Source of the DNA: JAMIFV01 sp035906055
GTDB taxonomy: Bacteria > Pseudomonadota > Alphaproteobacteria > Rickettsiales > JABCZZ01
Direction of reading: 5' to 3'
DNA: 6,223 nt
Assembly (NCBI GenBank): GCA_035906055.1
Contig: JAMIFV010000035.1
Span: 1 to 6,223 of the forward strand
The notes beneath the pieces are model-generated. The model ran no database searches and was not told the origin of the DNA. It saw only the letters and a program-made list of their open reading frames with translations. Every line of letters begins with the position of its first letter. Position 1 is the stretch's first letter. Positions 1 through 5,867 of the stretch are shown here, piece after piece. A program made the position numbers and the translations under genes.

Positions 1-133
1 AAAGTCTGGGATGATATAGCCAGTTATAGAGCGTCTTGCGACTCACACCAAATATTCGAATCGCTTCCTTCTGGCTTCCGCCAGAGGAGATAAACGATAA
101 TGCACGTTTCTGTATATCAATACTGTAACTCAT
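1..133 (-). CDS. IS630-family transposase, N-terminal fragment (runs off left edge)
   Basis: Reading the minus strand from the ATG at 133-131 gives 44 codons before the window ends, beginning MSYSIDIQKRALSFISSGGS. This is the usual start of IS630-type transposases: a short MSYSID leader followed by a helix-turn-helix that binds the element's ends. The phrase GVSRKTLYNWL (about residues 28-38) is the recognition helix of that domain. The catalytic DDE domain would lie beyond the left edge, so activity cannot be judged. A good ribosome binding site, GAGGT (145-141), sits 7 nt before the ATG. The gene diverges from the pilin gene to its right. Family assignment is firm; whether the element is intact is unknown. 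Confidence 0.88.
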   Translation of the reverse strand, partial: MSYSIDIQKRALSFISSGGSQKEAIRIFGVSRKTLYNWLYHPRL

Positions 134-169
134 TTTATCGACCTCACGATGCTGACAGAGGCACACTAT
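1..169 (-). mobile_element. IS630-family insertion sequence, one end (boundary approximate)
   Basis: The transposase fragment shows that an IS630-type element enters from the left. Such elements insert at TA dinucleotides and usually end a few tens of bases upstream of the transposase start. Reading the minus strand, the best candidate tip is around the TATAGTGTGCC stretch at 170-160, which offers TA dinucleotides at 169-170 and 167-168. The second terminal repeat is outside the window, so the exact boundary is a guess. The IS would end within about 25 bp of the pilin start codon. Confidence 0.4.
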
Positions 170-193
170 AACATCAGTAATTGTTATTTGAAA
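165..193 (-). promoter_or_regulatory. Candidate sigma-70-like promoter for the IS630 transposase
   Basis: On the minus strand, TTTCAA (193-188) is separated by 17 bp from TATAGT (170-165). The -10 matches the consensus at 5 of 6 positions and the -35 at only 3 of 6. Initiation would fall near 158, giving a leader of about 25 nt that contains the GAGGT ribosome binding site. On the plus strand the same bases read TATAAC (167-172), a possible -10 for the pilin gene without a convincing -35. If the IS tip is near 169, the -35 box is supplied by flanking DNA. Confidence 0.3.
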
Positions 194-1017
194 TGACTAT
201 ACTTTACCACACCCGAAATAAATCACAAAAAATCAAAGGATTCACACTAATCGAACTTTCGGTAGTGCTTGTCATCATCGGGTTGATTGTTGGGGGTATA
301 TTAATGGGACGAGAGTTAATACAGGCATCGGAAGTGCGTTCCATCATCACGCAGGCCTCAAACCTTGAAAGCCAGATTCACACATTCCGCAGCAAATATT
401 CCTGCCTGCCCGGGGACTGCGCCAGCGCCACTACTTTCTTTGGTACGACAGACCCCTTGGGCTCCGCTATCGCCAATGGTGATGGCGACGGTTTAATCCG
501 CACGGTTATTGATGGCAACGGCGACACGTATGCCTACCCTGATTGCCTTAGCGGAAATGGCAATGATGAGCCGAACCAACTCTTTATACATTTAAATATG
601 GCTAAACTTGGGGCTTACAGCCCTTTCTCCGGTGCCAATCAGTTTCTCAGGCATGCTCCGCTTCTGGCCAACGGTGCGCGTACCAGAATCATCGTCAGTT
701 GCGCCACTTATTCCTCCGATTTATCCGCTTTCAGCCAGGCTATGGCTTTTCTTGGCACATCCAATGCGCTTTTCTTTGGCGCCGGGCCGGGATCCCGTGT
801 TATTTACACGCTTGGAGTTCCGGGTAACGGCAATTTCGTTGGAATGGATGCCCGGCTAACCTATGCCATTGATGCCAAGACCGATGACGGCATCGCAAAC
901 AATGGCGGCTTTCGCAGTATTACAAATTACTATAATAACCCCGCATCCTGCACTGTAGCCGCCACGCTTTATCCTCCTGCAAGCTGTATGATTGTCTCCG
1001 GACGAAAGCTGAATTAG
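193..1017 (+). CDS. Type IV pilin / type II secretion pseudopilin-like protein with prepilin N-terminus
   Basis: The 274-residue product starts with a short basic leader and then KGFTLIELSVVLVIIGLIVG. This is a class III prepilin signal: prepilin peptidase should cut between G16 and F17, F17 would be N-methylated, and E21 is the conserved glutamate needed for assembly. Residues 17-38 form the hydrophobic helix that anchors the subunit in the inner membrane and packs the pilus core. After it come FRSKYSCLPGDCASATTFFG and NGDGDG, a pattern shared by a family of stand-alone alphaproteobacterial pseudopilins (KY-x-x-LPGD followed by a Gly/Asp-rich loop). Six cysteines could form disulfides in the periplasm. 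No other pilus or secretion gene is in view, so its machine is unknown. The start is uncertain: an in-frame TTG at 181 would add four residues, and neither start has a clear ribosome binding site. The IS630 end lies immediately upstream, so its native promoter may have been lost. Confidence 0.82.
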   Translation: MTILYHTRNKSQKIKGFTLIELSVVLVIIGLIVGGILMGRELIQASEVRSIITQASNLESQIHTFRSKYSCLPGDCASATTFFGTTDPLGSAIANGDGDGLIRTVIDGNGDTYAYPDCLSGNGNDEPNQLFIHLNMAKLGAYSPFSGANQFLRHAPLLANGARTRIIVSCATYSSDLSAFSQAMAFLGTSNALFFGAGPGSRVIYTLGVPGNGNFVGMDARLTYAIDAKTDDGIANNGGFRSITNYYNNPASCTVAATLYPPASCMIVSGRKLN

Positions 1018-1033
1018 CAGCACATCTTTTCTA

Positions 1034-1062
1034 TTGATCCCATATTGGGAACATGCTATATT
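1034..1062 (+). promoter_or_regulatory. higBA promoter with palindromic operator candidate
   Basis: TTGATC (1034-1039) and TATATT (1057-1062) are spaced by exactly 17 bp, matching the sigma-70 consensus at 4 of 6 and 5 of 6 positions. Between them, partly overlapping the -35, lies the palindrome TCCCA-TAT-TGGGA (1038-1050). This is where HigA would be expected to bind for autorepression, as is usual in type II toxin-antitoxin operons. Transcription should begin around 1068-1070, on top of the higB start codon. Promoter elements and palindrome are seen directly; operator function is inferred. Confidence 0.6.
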
Positions 1063-1067
1063 GCTGC

Positions 1068-1367
1068 ATGCGCATCATTGCCCGCAAAACCCTACGTGAT
1101 TTTTGGCAGCACGCCGCTTATGCCGACTCTGAACAGCCTCTCAAAAGCTGGTTTCAGGTTGCGTCAGCGGCGGATTGGGCTACACCTTCGGCTATTAAAG
1201 AACAGTTTCGTCATGTGAGTATTCTTGGCAAAAACCGTGCGGTATTTAACATCGCAGGCAACAAATACCGGCTGGTTACAGCCATTAACTACCCCTACAG
1301 GCTTATATATATACGCTTCGTAGGCACACATAAACAATATGATAAGATCAACGCGGAGACTATCTGA
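1068..1367 (+). CDS. higB: HigB-type toxin (mRNA interferase) of a type II toxin-antitoxin system
   Basis: This 99-residue protein has the signature of the HigB_toxin family: start MRIIARKTLRDFWQ, then VFNIAGNKYRLV (59-70) and IYIRFVGTHKQYDKI (80-94). Members have a RelE-like fold and cleave mRNA, usually on the ribosome; the C-terminal GTHxxYD block (His88, Tyr91, Asp92) is strongly conserved. The ATG at 1068 is chosen because family members begin with MRII and because the promoter places the transcript start at about that base. An ATG at 1053 would add MLYCC but lies upstream of the -10 box. There is no ribosome binding site before 1068, consistent with a leaderless message. The gene precedes higA with a 1-nt gap, the toxin-first order typical of HigBA. 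Confidence 0.9.
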   Translation: MRIIARKTLRDFWQHAAYADSEQPLKSWFQVASAADWATPSAIKEQFRHVSILGKNRAVFNIAGNKYRLVTAINYPYRLIYIRFVGTHKQYDKINAETI

Positions 1368-1368
1368 T

Positions 1369-1722
1369 ATGGACATAAAACCGATAAAATCCAGAAAAGA
1401 TTACCAGCACGCGCTCAAGCAGGTGGAAACATTGTTCCATGCCAAGCCAAACACCGCTGATGGCGACCGGCTGGACGTGCTGACCACGCTGATAGAAGCT
1501 TATGAGGCGAAGCATTATCCAATCGATCCGCCCGATCCCATAGCCGCTATCGCCTTTGCCATGGAACAGCAGGGCCTTGAGCGCAAGGATCTGGAGCCCT
1601 ATATCGGCAGCCGCGCGCGCGTGTCGGAAGTGCTGAACCATAAACGTACTCTTACCCTTGCCATGATTCGCAAACTGCATCATGCGCTGGGCATACCGGC
1701 AGAGGTTCTGATCCGGGAATAA
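1369..1722 (+). CDS. higA: HigA-type antitoxin, XRE-family DNA-binding protein
   Basis: The 117-residue protein carries the HigA hallmark HYPIDPPDPIAAIAFAMEQ (49-67) and then an XRE-type helix-turn-helix through about residue 97, with KDLEPYIGSRARVSEVLN (73-90) covering the turn and recognition helix. It should neutralise HigB and repress the operon, probably at the palindrome 1038-1050. The N-terminal 50 residues are mostly helical and would contact the toxin. The ATG at 1369 follows the higB stop (1365-1367) by one base and has GGAG at 1355-1358 inside the higB end, implying coupled translation. An earlier in-frame ATG at 1339 overlaps higB and is less like family members. No terminator is evident before recA, so some read-through into recA is possible. 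Confidence 0.92.
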   Translation: MDIKPIKSRKDYQHALKQVETLFHAKPNTADGDRLDVLTTLIEAYEAKHYPIDPPDPIAAIAFAMEQQGLERKDLEPYIGSRARVSEVLNHKRTLTLAMIRKLHHALGIPAEVLIRE

Positions 1723-1739
1723 CCTTGCCATCTTTCCCC

Positions 1740-1767
1740 TTGCCTCGCCCTGTGGGCGGTGTACATT
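1740..1767 (+). promoter_or_regulatory. Candidate recA promoter with a hairpin in the spacer
   Basis: TTGCCT (1740-1745) and TACATT (1762-1767) are 16 bp apart and each match the sigma-70 consensus at 4 of 6 positions. This would start transcription near 1774 and leave a leader of about 40 nt before the recA ATG. The spacer holds the inverted repeat CGCCC-TGT-GGGCG (1746-1758), possibly a protein-binding site. It is not followed by a T-run, so it is a poor terminator for higBA. No LexA box of the alphaproteobacterial GTTC-N7-GTTC type, nor of the CTGT-N8-ACAG or GAAC-N4-GTTC types, is visible in 1723-1814. Confidence 0.4.
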
Positions 1768-1814
1768 ACGGTAACAATAGTTAAAGCAGTAAGTAAACAG
1801 AGAGGATCGATTCC

Positions 1815-2867
1815 ATGGCCGAGAAAGAAAAAGACACCAGCAAATCCAAAGCGCTTGAAGCGGCGCTGAGCCAGATTGAAAAATCCTTCGGCAAAGGCTC
1901 CATCATGAAGATGGGTTCGCAGGAACATCTGGAAGTGGAAGCCACCTCCACCGGCTCGCTGGGGCTGGATATCGCGCTTGGCGTCGGCGGTTTGCCCAAA
2001 GGCCGCGTGATCGAAATTTACGGGCCGGAATCCTCCGGCAAAACCACCCTCACCCTGCATGTGGTGGCCGAAGCCCAGAAAACCGGCGGCACCTGCGCGT
2101 TCATCGACGCGGAACACGCGCTCGACCCGGTTTACGCCCGCAAGCTCGGCGTGAATGTAGATGAGTTGCTCATCTCCCAGCCCGACACCGGCGAACAGGC
2201 GCTCGAAATCGCCGACACGCTCGTGCGCTCCGGCGCTATCGACGTGCTGGTGGTGGACTCGGTCGCCGCGCTGGTTCCCAAAGCCGAACTCGAAGGTGAA
2301 ATGGGCGACTCCCATATGGGCCTGCAGGCCCGCCTGATGAGCCAGGCACTGCGTAAACTCACCGGTTCCATCTCGCGCTCCAACACCACTATCATTTTCA
2401 TCAACCAGATCCGTATGAAGATCGGCGTGATGTTCGGCAACCCCGAAACCACCACCGGCGGCAACGCGCTGAAGTTCTATGCGTCCGTGCGCATGGATAT
2501 CCGCCGCATCGGCGCGATCAAGGACAAGGAAGAAGTCATCGGCAACGCCACCCGCGTGAAGATCGTCAAGAACAAGGTGGCTCCGCCCTTCCGCGTGGTG
2601 GATTTCGACATCCTCTACGGCGAAGGCATCTCCAAGACCGGCGAACTCATCGACCTCGGCGTGAAGGCAGGCATCATTGAAAAGTCCGGCGCGTGGCTGT
2701 CCTATAACTCCCAGCGCATCGGCCAGGGCAAGGAAAACGCCCGCACCTTCATGAAGGAAAACCCCAAGATCGCCGAAGAGATCGAAAAGAAGATCCGCGC
2801 GGCCTCGGGCGACGTGAACAAGAAGCTGGAAGCGCCCGCGAGCGAATTCGCCGAGGACGCGGCCTAA
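1815..2867 (+). CDS. recA: RecA recombinase
   Basis: The 350-residue product is a full-length RecA (the family is usually about 345-360). It forms ATP-dependent filaments on single-stranded DNA, drives homologous pairing and strand exchange, and where present promotes LexA self-cleavage. Visible motifs: Walker A GPESSGKTT (70-78), the catalytic glutamate E100 in FIDAEHALDP, Walker B LVVDS with D148, loop L1 EGEMGDSHMG (160-169), NQIR with the sensor glutamine Q198, loop L2 from about 204 to 217, and ALKFYASVR (218-226). The C-terminal domain ends in a short acidic tail, EFAEDAA. No key residue is missing and there is no intein. The ATG at 1815 is preceded by AGAGAGGA ending 8 nt upstream. The gene looks richer in G/C third positions than the higBA and pilin genes, as expected of a well-expressed core gene. 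It ends at a strong terminator. Confidence 0.98.
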   Translation: MAEKEKDTSKSKALEAALSQIEKSFGKGSIMKMGSQEHLEVEATSTGSLGLDIALGVGGLPKGRVIEIYGPESSGKTTLTLHVVAEAQKTGGTCAFIDAEHALDPVYARKLGVNVDELLISQPDTGEQALEIADTLVRSGAIDVLVVDSVAALVPKAELEGEMGDSHMGLQARLMSQALRKLTGSISRSNTTIIFINQIRMKIGVMFGNPETTTGGNALKFYASVRMDIRRIGAIKDKEEVIGNATRVKIVKNKVAPPFRVVDFDILYGEGISKTGELIDLGVKAGIIEKSGAWLSYNSQRIGQGKENARTFMKENPKIAEEIEKKIRAASGDVNKKLEAPASEFAEDAA

Positions 2868-2886
2868 AGTCATTATTGATCATGGA

Positions 2887-2921
2887 AAAGGCCTCCGGGT
2901 TATGCCCGGAGGCCTTTGTTT
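2887..2921 (+). terminator. Rho-independent terminator after recA
   Basis: A perfect 13-bp stem, AAAGGCCTCCGGG (2887-2899) with CCCGGAGGCCTTT (2905-2917), encloses a 5-nt loop (TTATG) and runs into TTTGTTT. It starts 20 bp after the recA stop. The 3' side carries the better T-run for plus-strand transcripts. The complementary A-run on the 5' side is short but could give weak activity in reverse. It separates recA from alaS transcription. Confidence 0.93.
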
Positions 2922-2934
2922 ATGCGCAATCCAG

Positions 2935-2963
2935 TTGCACAAACAGGGGTTATTGGCTTAAGT
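2935..2963 (+). promoter_or_regulatory. Weak candidate alaS promoter
   Basis: Because the recA terminator is strong, alaS needs its own promoter, and only 2918-3060 is available. The best match outside the palindromic element is TTGCAC (2935-2940), 17 bp, TTAAGT (2958-2963). The -35 matches the consensus at 4 of 6 positions and the -10 at only 3 of 6. If real, the transcript would start near 2970 and its leader would consist almost entirely of the palindromic element. Confidence 0.25.
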
Positions 2964-2980
2964 AATGCCCTCGGGAACTC

Positions 2981-3054
2981 GTCATCCTGTGCAAAAGCAC
3001 AGGATCCATCATTGCGTAGGCTGGATGGATCCTGCGGTCAGGCCGCAGGATGAC
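2981..3054. repeat. Palindromic element A (74 bp, two inverted hairpin arms) in the alaS leader
   Basis: The element is bounded by GTCATCCTG (2981-2989) and its exact complement CAGGATGAC (3046-3054). Each half folds alone: ATCCTGTGC-AAAA-GCACAGGAT (2984-3005) and ATCCTGCGG-TCAGG-CCGCAGGAT (3029-3051), both 9-bp stems. CAGGATCCATC (3000-3010) also pairs with GATGGATCCTG (3024-3034) around a 13-nt loop, so the whole can form a cruciform or four-way junction. Each arm reads GTC, hairpin, CC outward-in. The arms differ mainly in stem-tip pairs and loop, and the changed pairs remain complementary. It is probably a multicopy interspersed repeat; copy number cannot be seen here. Confidence 0.88.
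3047..3050 (+). promoter_or_regulatory. alaS ribosome binding site, located inside palindromic element A
   Basis: AGGA, 10 nt before the ATG at 3061, is the only Shine-Dalgarno-like sequence near either plausible alaS start. The ATG at 3082 has none. It belongs to the terminal repeat of element A and is paired in the local 9-bp hairpin with TCCT at 3030-3033, so it may be partly masked. This site is the reason for preferring the 3061 start. Confidence 0.5.
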
Positions 3055-3060
3055 AATAAC

Positions 3061-5718
3061 ATGAATACAGTGCTTAGACATATGATTACCACATCCGCCG
3101 CGCGTTCCGCATTCCTTGATTTCTTCACCAAGAACGGCCATGAGCCCGTGCCTTCCAGCTCGCTCGTGCCGCATAACGACCCCACGCTCATGTTCACCGC
3201 AGCGGGCATGGTGCAGTTTAAGAACGTGTTCACGGGTGCGGAAAAGCGCAAATACACGCGCGCGGCCAGCAGCCAGAAATGCGTGCGCGCAGGCGGCAAG
3301 CATAACGACCTCGATAACGTGGGCTACACGGCACGCCATCATACTTTCTTTGAGATGCTCGGCAATTTCTCCTTTGGCGATTACTTCAAAGAACTTGCCA
3401 TTGAGCATGCATGGACATTGCTAACCAAAGAATTAAGCCTTCCGCCCGAAAAGCTCTGCGTTACCGTTTATCACAACGATGATGAAGCGTTTAACATATG
3501 GAAGAAACTTACCGGTTTCCCTGACAGCAAAATCATCCGCATTAACAGCCTTGATAATTTCTGGTCGGCTGGCGATACAGGCCCCTGCGGTCCCTGTTCC
3601 GAGATTTTCTACGACCACGGCGATAAAATCCCCGGCGGCCCTCCGGGCAGTGCCGATCAGGATGGTGACCGTTTCGTAGAAATCTGGAACCTCGTATTCA
3701 TGCAATATGAGCAGATAGATAAGGACACGCGCATCAACCTGCCCAAACCCTCCATTGATACCGGCATGGGGCTCGAGCGCCTTTGCGCTGTGCTGCAGGG
3801 TGTGCATGACAATTACGATACTGATTTGTTCAGGCACCTGATTAGCGATATTACTTCTATTTCCGCTGCAACCGGCGCAAAAAACCCGGACACAAAACTA
3901 GCGCGCGTGGCTTACCGCGTGATTGCCGATCATTTGCGTTCCACCTGCTTCCTGATGGCGGACGGCGTGTTGCCCTCCAATGAAGGTCGCGGCTATGTGC
4001 TGCGCCGCATCATGCGCCGCGCCATGCGCTATGCGCACCAGCTTGGTTGCCATGAACCGCTGATGTATAAACTTGTGCCATCTTTAGTGAAAGAAATGGG
4101 CGATCATTTCCATGAACTGCAACGCGCACAGCCGCTCATCACCGAAACGCTGAAGCTGGAAGAAACCCGCTTCAAGCAGATGCTCGACCGTGGCCTCAAA
4201 CTGCTCGACGAAGAATCCGGCAAGCTGGCGGGCAATGGCACATTGCCCGGCGACGTGGCGTTCAAACTGTATGATACGTACGGCTTCCCGCTTGACCTCA
4301 CGCAAGATATTTTACGCGGCCAGAACAAAAAAGTGGACGGCGAAGGGTTCGCCGCCGCGATGGAAGAACAGAAAGCCCGCGCGCGCGCCGCATGGAGCGG
4401 TTCGGGCGAAAAAGCCACCAGCCGTATCTGGTTTGAGGCTAAAGACAAGGTCGGCGCCACCGAATTCCTCGGCTATAATGCCGACACTGCCGAAGCGCAA
4501 CTGGTTGCCATCGTGGTCAACGGGGAGTCCGTAAGCGAAGCCAAAGCGGGCACCGAAGCCTCCCTCGTCTTCAACCAGACACCCTTTTACGGTGAATCGG
4601 GTGGTCAGGTAGGCGATGCAGGCTGGGTGAAGAACGGCGATAAGGTTATTGCCGAGGTAAACGACACCAGCAAGCCGGTGGAAGATTTCCACGTGCACAA
4701 GGCCACGCTGAAGGCCAGCATGAAAGTGGGCGATAAGGTTACGCTTTCCATAGATACCGTGCGCCGCAACCGCATCCGCGCCAACCATTCCGCCACGCAC
4801 CTGCTGCATGCTGCGCTGCGTCATGCGCTGGGCGAGCATATCTCGCAGAAGGGCTCGCTCGTGGCTGAAGACAAGCTGCGTTTCGACATCAGCCACAACA
4901 AACCCATCACCCGCGAGGAGCAGGCCGCCATCGAGCTGGAAGTCAACCGCATGGTCTGGCAGAACACGCCCGTCACCACGCGCCTGATGACCCCGGACGA
5001 AGCCATTAAAGCCGGAGCCATGGCGCTGTTCGGTGAGAAGTATGGTGATGAGGTACGCGTTTTAAGCATGGGCGAAGATAATGAAACCACCTACTCCACC
5101 GAACTCTGCGGCGGCACTCACGTGCGCAACACCGGCGATATCGGCCTGTTCAAGATTGTGAGCGAAGCCGCTGTGGCAGCAGGTGTGCGCCGTATCGAAG
5201 CGGTGACGCAATCGGGCGCTTTTGCATACCTTGCTGAACAGGATGCCCGCATGCGCGAGCTCGCGCTTGGCTTTAAGACACAGCCTTCCGAAGTGGCAGA
5301 AAAAATCAACGCGCTGCAGAACGACCGCAAGAAGCTCGAAAAAGAACTGGCTGACGCGAAGAAAGCGCTGGCGCTCGGCGGTGGCGGCGGTGGTGAAGCT
5401 TCAGTTGAAACCGTTAACGGCACCAGCTTCATCGGCAAAGTGTTTGACGGGCTCGACCCCAAGGAACTGCGCGGCGTGGCGGAAGGCTACCTTGCCAAGG
5501 CTGGCGTAGTGGCGGTTGCTACCAACGTGGATGGCAAGGCTTCTATAGTGGTTGCCATTGCCAAGGGCGGCACGCATAACGCAGTAGACCTTGTAAAGCT
5601 GGCGGTGGAAACCGTGGGTGGCAAAGGCGGCGGCGGCAGGCCCGAAATGGCGCAGGGCGGCGGCCCGGACGCTGCAAAGCTGGATGACGCACTAAACGCC
5701 ATTAAAGCGAAGCTTTAG
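3061..5718 (+). CDS. alaS: Alanyl-tRNA synthetase
   Basis: A full-length AlaRS of 885 residues from this start (E. coli has 876). It charges tRNA-Ala, recognised by its G3:U70 pair, and clears mischarged Ser- or Gly-tRNA-Ala. Numbering from the inner ATG at 3082 (878 residues), class II motif 2 lies in RHHTFFEMLGNFSFGDYF (85-102) and motif 3 in DTGMGLERL (226-234). The editing domain has the zinc ligands H569, H573, C676 and H680 (HSATH and CGGTH) plus Q589. A coiled coil at about 735-765 and a glycine run lead to the C-Ala domain, which ends in another glycine-rich patch. All catalytic and editing residues checked are present. Start choice: homologues resemble MITTSAARSAFLDFF (3082), but the only ribosome binding site serves 3061. 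The frame stays open to an ATG at 2965, through element A, which would add 32 more residues. No ordinary terminator follows; element B begins 13 bp after the stop. Confidence 0.97.
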   Translation: MNTVLRHMITTSAARSAFLDFFTKNGHEPVPSSSLVPHNDPTLMFTAAGMVQFKNVFTGAEKRKYTRAASSQKCVRAGGKHNDLDNVGYTARHHTFFEMLGNFSFGDYFKELAIEHAWTLLTKELSLPPEKLCVTVYHNDDEAFNIWKKLTGFPDSKIIRINSLDNFWSAGDTGPCGPCSEIFYDHGDKIPGGPPGSADQDGDRFVEIWNLVFMQYEQIDKDTRINLPKPSIDTGMGLERLCAVLQGVHDNYDTDLFRHLISDITSISAATGAKNPDTKLARVAYRVIADHLRSTCFLMADGVLPSNEGRGYVLRRIMRRAMRYAHQLGCHEPLMYKLVPSLVKEMGDHFHELQRAQPLITETLKLEETRFKQMLDRGLKLLDEESGKLAGNGTLPGDVAFKLYDTYGFPLDLTQDILRGQNKKVDGEGFAAAMEEQKARARAAWSGSGEKATSRIWFEAKDKVGATEFLGYNADTAEAQLVAIVVNGESVSEAKAGTEASLVFNQTPFYGESGGQVGDAGWVKNGDKVIAEVNDTSKPVEDFHVHKATLKASMKVGDKVTLSIDTVRRNRIRANHSATHLLHAALRHALGEHISQKGSLVAEDKLRFDISHNKPITREEQAAIELEVNRMVWQNTPVTTRLMTPDEAIKAGAMALFGEKYGDEVRVLSMGEDNETTYSTELCGGTHVRNTGDIGLFKIVSEAAVAAGVRRIEAVTQSGAFAYLAEQDARMRELALGFKTQPSEVAEKINALQNDRKKLEKELADAKKALALGGGGGGEASVETVNGTSFIGKVFDGLDPKELRGVAEGYLAKAGVVAVATNVDGKASIVVAIAKGGTHNAVDLVKLAVETVGGKGGGGRPEMAQGGGPDAAKLDDALNAIKAKL

Positions 5719-5730
5719 TTATTTTTAACT

Positions 5731-5820
5731 CGTCATTGCGAGCGTAGCAAAGCAATCCTGCTTAACAGAACATTGTGATAGACTGGATTGCCGCGTCGGC
5801 TACGCCTCCTCGCAATGACG
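5731..5820. repeat. Palindromic element B (90 bp) downstream of alaS
   Basis: Terminal repeats CGTCATTGCGAG (5731-5742) and CTCGCAATGACG (5809-5820) are perfect over 12 bp, and an inner pair GCAATCC (5752-5758) with GGATTGC (5785-5791) is perfect over 7 bp. CGTAGC (5743-5748) matches GCTACG (5799-5804) with unequal bulges. Each arm also folds alone with an ATTGC/GCAAT base (5735-5756 and 5787-5816), the second containing an extra GCGT/ACGC stem. The ends GTCATTGCGAG and GCAATCC are familiar from repeats scattered through many alphaproteobacterial genomes. The fold could halt alaS transcription, but no T-run follows it. Confidence 0.88.
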
Positions 5821-5867
5821 GATAAGCTCTATTCCAGAGCATCGCCTTATGCGCGCGGGAGTTTTTT

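Noticed and set aside
1053..1070. higB start at the ATG of 1053
   Set aside because: This ATG lies upstream of the -10 box of the best promoter, and family members start with MRII, matching 1068.
1746..1758. CGCCC-TGT-GGGCG as a terminator for higBA
   Set aside because: Short stem with no T-run after it on either strand; it fits better as part of the recA promoter spacer.
1680..2873. A 397-codon minus-strand open frame antisense to recA
   Set aside because: It mirrors recA codon structure in a GC-rich gene; it is His/Ala/Gly-rich with no recognisable domain, and recA is unambiguous on the plus strand.
2979..3054. CRISPR repeat or tRNA-like cloverleaf
   Set aside because: Only one copy with no spacer periodicity, and no tRNA arm consensus or acceptor geometry; it is a two-arm inverted repeat.
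4312..4896. A 194-codon minus-strand open frame inside alaS
   Set aside because: Shadow of alaS codon bias; no domain and no start signals.
5840..5867. T-run after a GC-rich stretch as an alaS terminator
   Set aside because: The bases before the T-run form only a 4-bp stem with poor spacing, and it is about 140 bp after the alaS stop.
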